From the NCBI GenBank assembly GCA_033344775.1, contig JAWPMT010000005.1:1-64000 (forward strand): a stretch of DNA of 64,000 nt. Reading direction: 5' to 3'. This stretch comes from Cytophagales bacterium. Its GTDB lineage: Bacteria; Bacteroidota; Bacteroidia; Cytophagales; Cyclobacteriaceae. The notes under the pieces were generated by a model that saw only the letters and a program-made list of their open reading frames with translations, made no database searches and was not told the origin of the DNA. The position numbers and the translations under genes are program-made. Positions within the stretch are counted from its first letter, which is position 1, and the number at the start of each line of letters is the position of its first letter. Positions 1 to 9,054 of this stretch are shown piece after piece.

Positions 1-5
1 CCGCT

Positions 6-3000
6 CTATATGCTAGTCAATTTCTGATAACGTTCCTCATCCCAATGATAGGCCGCGGTTTTAAGTGCCGATTTCCATTGTTTGATCTGCTCTGTTTCTT
101 CGATACTGTTGACTAAAGATTCTATCTTACTGACTTCATATAAGCGCAAATTGGCCAGCGTCGGGGTAATCGATCGTATAATGGTCAATTCTTCCGGAGA
201 CAGATCTTCTTGTAGCGCTTCAGTAGCCATTTTATCTCTAGCCGTACCAATCTGGGAGGATCGGGCAATATCAAAATAAAAAGTTGCTCCTTCGCCGAGT
301 TTGGATCGGACACCAATAATTCCTTCATGAGCAGTGATCACCATTTTACAAAAAGTAAGCCCTAACCCTGTCGATGAAGTATCCCCAAGCTTTTTAGGAT
401 CAGCTTGATGGAATTTCTCAAAAATTCTGTCCCGATCCTTTTCTGCAATTCCCTCCCCAGTGTCGGTCACTTCGATCACAATACGCTCATCCTGTTCTTT
501 GGCACTAATGGTGATGGTACCTCCGTAAGGCGTGTATTTTGCGGCATTGGAAAATAAGTTTTGTAAGACCCGACCTAACAACTCCACATCCCCAAGAGCA
601 TGCATATTGGCCACTTGATTCACAAAACGAAGACTTTTGGATTTCAGAATCAGTTCGAATTGGTGTAGGGTTTCTTCTACCAGCCGATTCAGATCAATAG
701 AGGTCTTATCTAGCTTCATACTGGTCTCTTCAAACTTCTGCACATCCAGCATGTTACTCACCATGTACAACATGCGTCTTCCGGACAGATTGATCTCCCT
801 CAGGTCTTTGTCCTTCTTTTGATCGGACAGCCCCAGGATCAGGTGAAGCGGATTCTTCAAGTCATGTACCAGCATACCGGTGATCACTTCTTTGAATTTA
901 CCTAAGCGTTGCAGTTCCTCATTGGTCGATTTGAGCTCTTTTGTCTGTCGTTCAACTTCTGATTGTAACTTGGACCGTTGCGCCTTTAAGAAACTGACCC
1001 TCAGCCAAAAAACCGATAACAATACCGAAATCAATCCAAAGCCAACCAGAAACCGAAACCAAAAGGTCTCCCACCAGGGCGGCAGCACTTCTATGGTCAA
1101 ATGACGTTCTTTCCCCCAAACACCATCGTGGTTTGCGGCTTTTACTTTGAACGTATAAATACCCGCATCGAGGTTGGTATAGGTCGCTTGTTTCAAGGAG
1201 CCGACATAATTCCATGCGGTTTCAAATCCTTCCAATTGATAAGCAAATTGATTCTTCTCGGCATGGGTAAAATGGATCGCAAGGTACTCAATGGTGAAAA
1301 CCGATTGCCGATGATTCAGCATCATCTTATCCGAGTGATTGATATCTGATGTTATGGGTGCTTCTGGTCCAGGTTTAACCGTTCGATTGAAGAGTTTGAA
1401 ATCTGTAAAATGAACCCTGGGTGCATGCTGATCCATAGTCACATGTTCCGGGTAAAAGTGATTGAATCCATTCAATCCACCCAGAAATAGTTCGCCCGTC
1501 GATGTTTTCAGGCTTGCATTGTTGAAAAACTCGCGTGACAGGATGCCATCCGATTCATCAAAGACCTCAAATATCCATTGTCCATTTTTATTCGACACTT
1601 TGGTTAATCCATTGCCTGTTGCTACCCAAAAATCACCCTGGTCATCCTCTGTGACACTTTTGATGTCATTATCTGACAATCCATCTTCCTTGAAGAATCG
1701 TTCAAATCCTTCATTTTCGGATTGTAGGATATTCAATCCGAATTTGGTCCCAACCCAAATTCGTTCTCGTGAATCGATCAGGATACTATTGACGTTGAGG
1801 CTGCTGAGACTTGTTGGATCCTCCGGATTATGTGTGAAATGGGTGACCCGAAACGTATCCGCAAACAGGATCACTTTGTCTAATCCCAAAACAGTTGCTA
1901 CCCACAAGTTCCCATCGGAATCAATCTCCAGATCATACGTCAAATCCGAAGAAAGATAATTCGGATTGTAAGCCTCATATCCGATATGTGAAAAGGCACC
2001 CGAAGTTTTATCCAACCGACTCAATCCCTTACCCCAGGTCGTGCACCAAATACCACCCTCCTGATCTTCTCTGATCGCAAAAACATTATCGCTACCGATT
2101 GATTGGGGATCACTGTCATCATGTAAATAAGTCTGAAAATGCTGCTGCTTAGCTTCATATCGATTCAGCCCACCTCCCCAATTACCTACCCAAATATCCT
2201 CTTCCGAATCCTGATACATCGTAAGCACTTCATCACTTCCCAGACTGCCTCCGGATCGGGTCTTATCAAAGAAATCGAACTTCCCGGTTATGCTATCATA
2301 AACTGAAACACCACCCCCATCCGTGCCTATCCAAAGGCCTTTGGAAACTGGTAAAAAAGCGCTTACCGTCCCAAATTTCAATTGTTGAGTCTGTCCACGC
2401 TGCGGGGTGACTTGTTCAAATTTTGAATAATTCTCATCATGCACGAATACGCCTTGATTGTTGGTTCCCAACCAAATACGCCCCGAACGATCTTCGAACA
2501 CCTCCCATACCGAATTGCTCTTTAAACTGCCTTCATCCAGTCCTTTGTAATAGGCATAAAATTGGTTAAGTCCGGGTTGATACAATTGTAGACCTCCGAT
2601 TTCCGTCCCCACCCATAACAGACCTTGCGAATCCGGGAGTATGTCAAAAATCCGATTGCTATTACCTTCTTCTGTGGCTCCAGCTAAATGAAATTGATCC
2701 ATAATCTCTCCGGTAATGGACAGCTGAAACAGGCCTTTTGATCGAGTCCCAACCCAGATAGATTGTCCTAATTGCGAAATGGCTGTCACTTCTACTTCAT
2801 CTAGAATCACCTGCTGTTGCTGATGGTCTGTTTTGATTAATTGATGATTGGTACCAATCCATAAATGATCCTGTTTATCAAAAAACAGGTCATTGATCTG
2901 CATTTCATTGAGCCGGGCATAATGGTCTCCCGGGCGGATCAGGTGCTGAAAAGAGTTGTTTGTCTGGTACAAACCATGCAAAGTCCCAATCCATATGGCA

Positions 3001-3425
3001 CCTTGTTGGTCCTCCTCAAGTGTAAGGGCATCTATTTCCAATACCGGATCATCAAAACGATCGACCACCCGAAAATGGTTGGTGGCATGATCATACCACA
3101 TCAGATCTTGATAGGTAGCAATCCAAAGCCGTCCTTGTCGATCGATCATCAGGTCATTGATCCTATTATCAGTGAGCGACGTGGTATCAGATTGTGATGC
3201 TTCGAAAATTGAAAACTCCAGCCCATCGAAGCGGTTGAGCCCAGCAGCTGTACCTATCCATACAAATCCGGAGGTATCCTGAACAATGGAGCTTATGTTG
3301 GTGATAGAGAACTTTTCGAAATAATGCTTGAAGTATAGATCAGGGGGACTGGACTGACTCCATCCGCCGAAAAGGATCGTCAACCACAACAAGACAAAAC
3401 CGACGAAACGTTTTGGTTGTGACAC
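6..3425 (-). CDS. Sensor histidine kinase with Reg_prop propeller and Y_Y_Y domain
   Basis: This is a 1139-residue inner-membrane sensor kinase. A signal peptide (about 1-24) is followed by a long periplasmic beta-propeller of repeats with WIGT/LWVGT cores (about 25-680), a Y_Y_Y domain (about 700-765), one membrane segment (about 775-800) and a cytoplasmic kinase. The H-box HDLKNPL lies near residue 853, the N-box near 960, the G1 motif DTGEGI near 990 and GLGLTF near 1022. Known hybrid sensors of this family often sense glycans or secreted ligands and carry receiver and AraC domains. This one has neither and ends in a helical tail of about 80 residues, so a separate response regulator must lie outside the window. 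The stop codon TAG is at 6-8. Confidence 0.93.
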   Translation of the reverse strand: MSQPKRFVGFVLLWLTILFGGWSQSSPPDLYFKHYFEKFSITNISSIVQDTSGFVWIGTAAGLNRFDGLEFSIFEASQSDTTSLTDNRINDLMIDRQGRLWIATYQDLMWYDHATNHFRVVDRFDDPVLEIDALTLEEDQQGAIWIGTLHGLYQTNNSFQHLIRPGDHYARLNEMQINDLFFDKQDHLWIGTNHQLIKTDHQQQQVILDEVEVTAISQLGQSIWVGTRSKGLFQLSITGEIMDQFHLAGATEEGNSNRIFDILPDSQGLLWVGTEIGGLQLYQPGLNQFYAYYKGLDEGSLKSNSVWEVFEDRSGRIWLGTNNQGVFVHDENYSKFEQVTPQRGQTQQLKFGTVSAFLPVSKGLWIGTDGGGVSVYDSITGKFDFFDKTRSGGSLGSDEVLTMYQDSEEDIWVGNWGGGLNRYEAKQQHFQTYLHDDSDPQSIGSDNVFAIREDQEGGIWCTTWGKGLSRLDKTSGAFSHIGYEAYNPNYLSSDLTYDLEIDSDGNLWVATVLGLDKVILFADTFRVTHFTHNPEDPTSLSSLNVNSILIDSRERIWVGTKFGLNILQSENEGFERFFKEDGLSDNDIKSVTEDDQGDFWVATGNGLTKVSNKNGQWIFEVFDESDGILSREFFNNASLKTSTGELFLGGLNGFNHFYPEHVTMDQHAPRVHFTDFKLFNRTVKPGPEAPITSDINHSDKMMLNHRQSVFTIEYLAIHFTHAEKNQFAYQLEGFETAWNYVGSLKQATYTNLDAGIYTFKVKAANHDGVWGKERHLTIEVLPPWWETFWFRFLVGFGLISVLLSVFWLRVSFLKAQRSKLQSEVERQTKELKSTNEELQRLGKFKEVITGMLVHDLKNPLHLILGLSDQKKDKDLREINLSGRRMLYMVSNMLDVQKFEETSMKLDKTSIDLNRLVEETLHQFELILKSKSLRFVNQVANMHALGDVELLGRVLQNLFSNAAKYTPYGGTITISAKEQDERIVIEVTDTGEGIAEKDRDRIFEKFHQADPKKLGDTSSTGLGLTFCKMVITAHEGIIGVRSKLGEGATFYFDIARSSQIGTARDKMATEALQEDLSPEELTIIRSITPTLANLRLYEVSKIESLVNSIEETEQIKQWKSALKTAAYHWDEERYQKLTSI

Positions 3426-4050
3426 GCATCAAAGCTAGTTCTGAAATCTAATAATCCGAAATAGTAGAGAAATGTCTGACCGATCCTACAATAAAAAACC
3501 CTGGCGTGAACCAGGGATCAAATTCCTGACGGGAATTTATGTTAAAAAAATATGGGTCCATCTTCCGAGCTGGTGAAAGACAAATTCTTTTTTTGGGAGC
3601 ATCATCAATCTAAGCCAACTACAAGAGCGTCGGAAAACCACTAATTCCGACGCTCTGTAGCAAATAAGGTCATCATCCTGCACTTCGACAACCTTACTAT
3701 GAACCATTGGTTAGCACGTCAAACCCTTCTGGTTTTTGGTACTAAAACGTCTTCGCCTTTGACGTTTTTATTTGAATTCAAAAGTAGAGTGGCAACCTAT
3801 TCTTTGGAATACCCGAAGGGCGCCAAATGGGCGGCACAATTGCCCGGAGTGGGTGACAATTGGTAGAACACCGACCGTTATAGACTCAAAAACGGGATTT
3901 CTTACAGGACAGTCTACCGGAAAGTGCCTTTTATGGGTAGGTCAAGTCTCCCATTCTCCATTCATGTTTTTTTGATTGCGCAACCTTCGGAGAATCACTA
4001 CTTTCGACGCTTTAGGTATCAAATCGACTCAAAAATCCGAATCTGCTTTT
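3426..4050. other. Intergenic region with hairpins, no confident gene
   Basis: About 620 bp lie between two divergent genes. Visible structure is a GC hairpin followed by a T-run on the minus strand (CCCTGGCGTGAACCAGGG at 3498-3515), a long stem with GAGCGTCGGAA and TTCCGACGCTC arms near 3627-3657, and a stem with AAACGTC and GACGTTT arms near 3746-3768 followed by TTTTA. A short open frame starts near 3699 on the plus strand but matches nothing I recognise. The region could hold a small structured RNA on the minus strand, ending at the 3.5 kb hairpin, or just several terminators. Confidence 0.4.
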
Positions 4051-7000
4051 ATGAAAATCTCACGTCTTTTAATTCTGGTCCTATCGTTTATGTACTTTGG
4101 CCAAATACACGCTCAGGACGATCCCCTCTGGATGAGGTATCCGGCCATATCGCCGGATGGCAATCACATCTTGTTTAATTATAAGGGGGACATCTTCAAA
4201 GTACCTACTTCCGGAGGTACAGCAATTCCTCTGACCATTAGCGAAAGTTACGAGTACTCCGCTGTTTGGAGTCATGATGGACAGCAGATCGCATTTGCTT
4301 CTGACCGTTATGGCAATTTTGATGTTTTTGTGATGCCTTCATCCGGAGGTGAAGCGCAACGATTGACCTATCATTCTACTGCCGAAAAGCCCAGTGACTT
4401 CAGTACAGATGATCAAAATGTGATCTTCTCAGCCGTTCGACAAGATCTACATTCGAATGTTCAATTCCCTTCAGGGGTCATGGCCGAGTTGTACAGTGTA
4501 CCAGTATCAGGCGGAAGGGTTAGTCAGGTATTTACTTCGCCAGGACATGATGCCACTTACAGCCCAAATGGTGAATTGATCATTTATCATGACCGCAAGG
4601 GATATGAAAATGACTGGCGCAAGCACCATACCTCTTCAGTCACTCGAGATGTTTGGGTGTACAACACTACGACGAACCAGCATCAGCAGCTTTCTTCATG
4701 GGAAGGAGAAAACAGAAATCCTATATTCGATGGCAATAACAATGACTACTATTATCTTTCAGAACAAAGTGGTTCCTTCAATATTCACAAAAGCGGCATC
4801 AACATTGCAGGTAATAACACGCAGATCACCTCTTTTGATAAACATCCGGTCCGATTTCTGACCCGAGCCCAGAATGGCACTTTGTGCTTCAGTTTCCATG
4901 GCGAGATCTACACCATGACACCTGGGAGTCAAGCAACCAAAGTCGACATCTCTTTCGGATTTGATGGGCGTCAAAATCTTGATAAAACGGTAAAAGTGAA
5001 TCGGAGATTTACAGAATCCAGCCTTTCCCCCAACGGCAAGGAATTCGCGTACATTTTTCGAGGTGAGGTCTTTGTGAGCAGTATTGATCACGGTACTACT
5101 AAAAGGATCACCAACACTCCCTACCAGGAAAGAAGTGTCGGTTTCAGTCCTGATGGGAAATCCCTGGTTTACGCTGCGGAGGTCAATGACAGCTGGAATA
5201 TTTACACTACTTCTATCAAACGAAGCGATGAATCGTACTTCTTCAATTCTACCCTGCTCGAAGTAGCAACCATCATTGCCACAGACGCAGAAGAATTCCA
5301 ACCGTCCTATTCCCCGGATGGCAAAGAGATCGCATACCTGGAAAATCGCACAGCGGTCAAAGTGATTAACCTTAACACCAAAGCTACCCGGACCATTCTT
5401 TCAGGAGACCACAACTACTCCTACTCCGATGGCGACATGTGGTACCAATGGTCTCCGGACAGTAAATGGTTTTTGGTACAATATGGACCGAAAGAACGGA
5501 TGTTTTGGCCAGAAGTCGGATTGATTGAAGCCTCCGGAAATGGAAATCTCAGGAACCTGACACAAAGTGGTTACCGGGATTTTGTTCCTAAATGGGCGAA
5601 AGATGGGGAAATGGCCATTTGGATGTCTACCCGACAGGGAAATCGTACTGAAAATGGCTTTATCAGTCAAGGCGACGTTTTCGGGATGTTCCTAACTCAA
5701 CAAGGCTGGGATGAGTTCCGATTATCGAAAGAAGATTTTGAATTATTGAAAGACCAAAAGGATTCAGACGAAAAGAGTGATGATGCTGATGACGATTCGG
5801 ATAAATCCAAAAAGAAAAACAAGTCTAAAAAAGATAGCGACGAGGACAAAGCCGATGAGCCATTGTTGACCTTCGATTGGGAAGGTATGGCAGACCGCAA
5901 AGCCAAGTTGACCGTCCACACATCCAGCGCTTCCGATTTTCTACTTTCAAAGGAAGGGGACAAACTCTTCTATGTTACCCGATTCGAAGGCAGAAGTGAT
6001 ATCTGGTCCACTGATTTACGTTCCAAAGAGACCAAGAAATTTGCAAAGATTGGTGCCAATCGGATCAGTATGGAATTATCGAAAAAAGGTGATTTCTTAC
6101 TTGTTCTGGCAGATGGTTCTCCGAAAAAAGTAGACACCAAAAGCGGAAAAGTGACCGGTATCAGTACGAAAGGTGAAATGATCCTGAAACAAGACGAAGA
6201 ACACGCCTACATTTTCGAGCATGCCTGGCGACAAGTACGAGAGAAGTTCTACGTCGTTGACCTTCAAGGTGTGGACTGGGAATTTTACAAGGAAGCTTAC
6301 GCGCCTTTCCTTCCCTACATCAACAACAATTATGACTTTGCTGAAATGTTGAGTGAAATGCTAGGCGAACTCAACGCGTCTCATACAGGCAGCGGCTACG
6401 TAGCGTTTGATCCTGATGGAGATCAGACAGCTTCTTTAGGACTTTTATATGATTACGCCCATCAAGGCAATGGCCTTCGGGTGGCTGAAGTATTGAAAGG
6501 TGGACCTTTAAATACAGCTAAATCCAAGGTGAAGCCTGGTCATGTCATCGAAGGCATCGATGGCACATCCATTACCCCTGCCATGGATTTCTATCAGCTG
6601 CTGAATCGAAAAGCGGGAGATAATGTGTTGCTATCCATTCTGGATCCCACTAATGGAACACGCTGGGAAGAGGTGGTAAAACCCACTTCTTTAGGTGCAG
6701 AAAACCAATTGCTGTATAAACGATGGGTCGACACCCGTCGTGCAGAAACCCTGCGATTGTCTGATGGAAAACTAGGCTATGTACACGTACGCAGCATGAA
6801 TGACCCCAGCATGCGGGTGGTCTTTGAGGATGCACTCGGCAAACACATTTCTGCTGAAGCATTGATCGTTGATACACGATTCAATGGGGGCGGAAACCTA
6901 CACGATGTACTATCTGACTTTCTTGTTGGTAAAAAATACATGGACATCATTCCACACGGACAAAACATTGGCTATCAACCATGGAACCGATGGATCAAGC

Positions 7001-7314
7001 CCTCTATCGTATTAATGGGTGAAAGTAACTATTCAGATGCTCACCTGTTCCCAGTAGCTTACAAAATCAAAAACGGTGGTCAAACCCTTGGAATGCCTGT
7101 ACCCGGAACAGGAACCTTCGTTTGGTGGGAGACACAAATTGACCCGAGTCTCTATTTCGGGATTCCAATGGGTGGCTGGAGACCCCTTGGTCAGCCCTTT
7201 TTGGAAAACAACCAAATGGAACCAGACATCCGTGTACCTAACGAGCCTGGTCAAATGGCCATTGGTCGCGACCAACAGTTAGAAGAAGCGGTGAAGGTGC
7301 TGTTGGGTAATTAA
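4051..7314 (+). CDS. Tricorn-like protease (S41) with PD40 propeller and PDZ
   Basis: Tricorn-family proteases degrade peptides downstream of larger proteases; in Bacteroidota they are exported. From the ATG at 4051 the protein has 1087 residues and begins with a clear signal peptide ending HAQ. The frame is open upstream to a TTG at 3976, but that would bury the signal sequence. TolB-like PD40 repeats (SPDGN, SPDGK) fill about 25-560. A Lys/Asp-rich linker lies near 570-600. A C1-like segment follows, with the Ser-His pair in NASHTGSG near 776, a PDZ domain near 790-870, and an S41 core with VDTRFNGGG and ESNYSDAH near 993 that should hold the nucleophile. The key residues of the family are present. 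Confidence 0.92.
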   Translation: MKISRLLILVLSFMYFGQIHAQDDPLWMRYPAISPDGNHILFNYKGDIFKVPTSGGTAIPLTISESYEYSAVWSHDGQQIAFASDRYGNFDVFVMPSSGGEAQRLTYHSTAEKPSDFSTDDQNVIFSAVRQDLHSNVQFPSGVMAELYSVPVSGGRVSQVFTSPGHDATYSPNGELIIYHDRKGYENDWRKHHTSSVTRDVWVYNTTTNQHQQLSSWEGENRNPIFDGNNNDYYYLSEQSGSFNIHKSGINIAGNNTQITSFDKHPVRFLTRAQNGTLCFSFHGEIYTMTPGSQATKVDISFGFDGRQNLDKTVKVNRRFTESSLSPNGKEFAYIFRGEVFVSSIDHGTTKRITNTPYQERSVGFSPDGKSLVYAAEVNDSWNIYTTSIKRSDESYFFNSTLLEVATIIATDAEEFQPSYSPDGKEIAYLENRTAVKVINLNTKATRTILSGDHNYSYSDGDMWYQWSPDSKWFLVQYGPKERMFWPEVGLIEASGNGNLRNLTQSGYRDFVPKWAKDGEMAIWMSTRQGNRTENGFISQGDVFGMFLTQQGWDEFRLSKEDFELLKDQKDSDEKSDDADDDSDKSKKKNKSKKDSDEDKADEPLLTFDWEGMADRKAKLTVHTSSASDFLLSKEGDKLFYVTRFEGRSDIWSTDLRSKETKKFAKIGANRISMELSKKGDFLLVLADGSPKKVDTKSGKVTGISTKGEMILKQDEEHAYIFEHAWRQVREKFYVVDLQGVDWEFYKEAYAPFLPYINNNYDFAEMLSEMLGELNASHTGSGYVAFDPDGDQTASLGLLYDYAHQGNGLRVAEVLKGGPLNTAKSKVKPGHVIEGIDGTSITPAMDFYQLLNRKAGDNVLLSILDPTNGTRWEEVVKPTSLGAENQLLYKRWVDTRRAETLRLSDGKLGYVHVRSMNDPSMRVVFEDALGKHISAEALIVDTRFNGGGNLHDVLSDFLVGKKYMDIIPHGQNIGYQPWNRWIKPSIVLMGESNYSDAHLFPVAYKIKNGGQTLGMPVPGTGTFVWWETQIDPSLYFGIPMGGWRPLGQPFLENNQMEPDIRVPNEPGQMAIGRDQQLEEAVKVLLGN

Positions 7315-7354
7315 GAATAGCGCAGCAAAGGCATTTTAAATGCCCAAAACATTT

Positions 7355-7411
7355 CGGCCGCCCGCCTAGCCGGACGAGGCAGGCGTTGCAAAAGTGCGGC
7401 CGATCTTTTTT
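7355..7411 (+). terminator. Rho-independent terminator after the tricorn-like gene
   Basis: CGGCCG at 7355-7360 pairs with CGGCCG just before ATCTTTTTT. An inner stem of CGCCT and AGGCG lies within it. The hairpin sits about 40 bp after the stop and ends in a T-run on the plus strand. Confidence 0.75.
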
Positions 7412-7420
7412 CTATTGGGG

Positions 7421-7428
7421 TAACTTTG
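7421..7428 (+). promoter_or_regulatory. Bacteroidota -7 promoter element
   Basis: TAACTTTG fits TAnnTTTG, the established -7 element of the main sigma factor in Bacteroidota. It lies 17 bp before the lipoprotein gene's ATG and just after a terminator. I see no clear -33 TTG. Confidence 0.45.
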
Positions 7429-7444
7429 TCCTACCATAGAAAAC

Positions 7445-8329
7445 ATGAAACAACATTTTTTCCTTTGCATGCTGACCATCTACTTGTGTCAGTGTTGCTC
7501 ACCTACCAACGATCAGCGCTCTTTCCTGACCGAAAAAATACCGGCAGACAACCCTTTGACATTCAAAGCAGATCTGATCCCCGATGGGAAACTCATTCAT
7601 AAAGGATCTTTCAGTCCTGATTTGACCGAGTACTATTACACCGTATCGGACAAAAGCTACAAGCGCTTTGATACTTATGTGATCCGAAAACAGGAAGAAC
7701 GATGGTCAGACCCCAAAACAGCCTTTTTCAATAGTGACTACAGTGAGCACGGCTTGAGCTTTTCACCCGATGGAAATACCATTTACTTCAGTTCAACACG
7801 ACCGGTTGAATCATACATTCCTGATACCTGGCACCTTTGGAAATCGGTCAATAAAGGAGGACAATGGAGCAAGCCTGCGTATATCGACATTCCTAATTTG
7901 AGAGATAAGTTAATCTCCCATCCTACCATCAGTAACCAGGGCACCTTGTATTTCCATGCCAGTAACCTTGACTATTCTGAAATGGACCTTTATCAATGTA
8001 AACTGGTAGACGGAAACTTCGGAACTGCCCAAAAAGTAGTCCTTGATATTGAAGCTCCTTACGGAAAATGCACCCCCTATATTGCCGCTGATGAATCCTT
8101 TCTTCTTTTCGCCACTGTTGGCGATCAATTGGACCTTCAAATCAGTTACAATGACGGTCAGGGTAACTGGTCAATTCCAAAAAAACTCAATGAGGAGATC
8201 AATCACTCAGGACAAGGAAATCCTTATGTCACACCTGATCATCAGTTCCTCTTCTTTACTACGGGTACCAATTCTGAAAAGTGGCAAGTGAAATGGGTCA
8301 ATTTTTTGGATGAAACAACCCCAAAATAG
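7445..8329 (+). CDS. Lipoprotein with PD40/TolB-like propeller repeats
   Basis: This is a 294-residue exported protein. The N-terminus is a lipoprotein-type signal ending in a cysteine cluster near residue 17-19. Repeats of the SPDGNTIYFSSTR type mark a WD40-like PD40 beta-propeller, as in OmpA-associated and TolB-like proteins of this phylum. No catalytic domain is visible. It has its own terminator upstream and a likely promoter at 7421, so it is probably transcribed alone. The propeller suggests ligand or peptide binding at the envelope; the partner is unknown. Confidence 0.8.
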   Translation: MKQHFFLCMLTIYLCQCCSPTNDQRSFLTEKIPADNPLTFKADLIPDGKLIHKGSFSPDLTEYYYTVSDKSYKRFDTYVIRKQEERWSDPKTAFFNSDYSEHGLSFSPDGNTIYFSSTRPVESYIPDTWHLWKSVNKGGQWSKPAYIDIPNLRDKLISHPTISNQGTLYFHASNLDYSEMDLYQCKLVDGNFGTAQKVVLDIEAPYGKCTPYIAADESFLLFATVGDQLDLQISYNDGQGNWSIPKKLNEEINHSGQGNPYVTPDHQFLFFTTGTNSEKWQVKWVNFLDETTPK

Positions 8330-8660
8330 GTATCGAAAAAGCTGGGTTTTCTGGTTATTAATTTAACCTTCTGGCTGGTAAGCATATTCACAACTTTCTG
8401 TCCTTTGATTCCGATCAAAATCAATTCGGGATACTTCCTCTTCTCAACTACTACATTTTTTTCATCCGCCATACCCCTCGCCTTCTAAAAAGGAGCCAGC
8501 CCCCTCTGAAATATAACTAACAGATAATCAAATACTTAGATACATCAAGAATCTAAACATTCTACCATTATATAAATATATATTTATGTTTCTTATAAAA
8601 TAATAGAATCCTATTAATACATCAATCAATCTACTTTCGCGTGAACTCAAACAAAAAAAT
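8330..8660. other. AT-rich intergenic region upstream of the dab operon
   Basis: The 330 bp before the carbon-uptake operon hold a very AT-rich stretch at 8550-8630 and TACTTTCG near 8632-8639, one base off the TAnnTTTG element, about 22 bp before the first gene's ATG. An open minus-strand frame (8472 leftward) runs into the preceding gene; I do not call it. No regulator-binding palindrome stands out. Confidence 0.35.
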
Positions 8661-9023
8661 ATGGAAACGCTTCAAGTAGAAAACCCAACCAACATCGATG
8701 TTTTACAAGAGAATGTGCTTAATCAGAAGCATGCTGATGAGCTAACGTTGATCATGAAAACTGAAAACGTTCAGGAAAGTCTCATGTCTGAAACTTCGAA
8801 ACAAGAAAAACGAGCAGGTGCTCCTTCACTTGAGACACTTTTTGAGCAAACTGCTCAACGAAAAGGTGAAGCAGCTAACATGAAAAAGAGCTGGGTTTCA
8901 GATAGTGCCATGGAAGTTGAAGGCCTCTCCAATAATACACTTCACAGCTTTGTTTTAGAAGCAGAAAAACTGGGCAAGAAAATTACTTATACCCGAACGC
9001 TTCAAGTAAAAATCTCTGACTAA
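8661..9023 (+). CDS. Uncharacterised small protein leading the dab operon
   Basis: This is a 120-residue, hydrophilic, mostly helical protein with no signal peptide and no membrane segment. I do not recognise the family. It begins 31 bp upstream of dabB in the same direction and has no terminator after it, so it is very likely co-transcribed with dabB and dabA. The C-terminal half (from about residue 45: AGAPSLETLFEQT onward) looks more ordered than the Asn/Gln/Glu-rich start. Some Dab operons carry small PII-like proteins, but I see no PII signature here. A regulatory or assembly role is inference from position only. Confidence 0.7.
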   Translation: METLQVENPTNIDVLQENVLNQKHADELTLIMKTENVQESLMSETSKQEKRAGAPSLETLFEQTAQRKGEAANMKKSWVSDSAMEVEGLSNNTLHSFVLEAEKLGKKITYTRTLQVKISD

Positions 9024-9054
9024 TACACTTCGGAAAACACATTCTGCATAAGAG

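Noticed and set aside
8242-8472. Minus-strand frame of 76 codons after the PD40 lipoprotein gene
   Set aside because: Half of it lies antisense to a good gene and there is no terminator; the upstream half looks plausible but is not supported enough.
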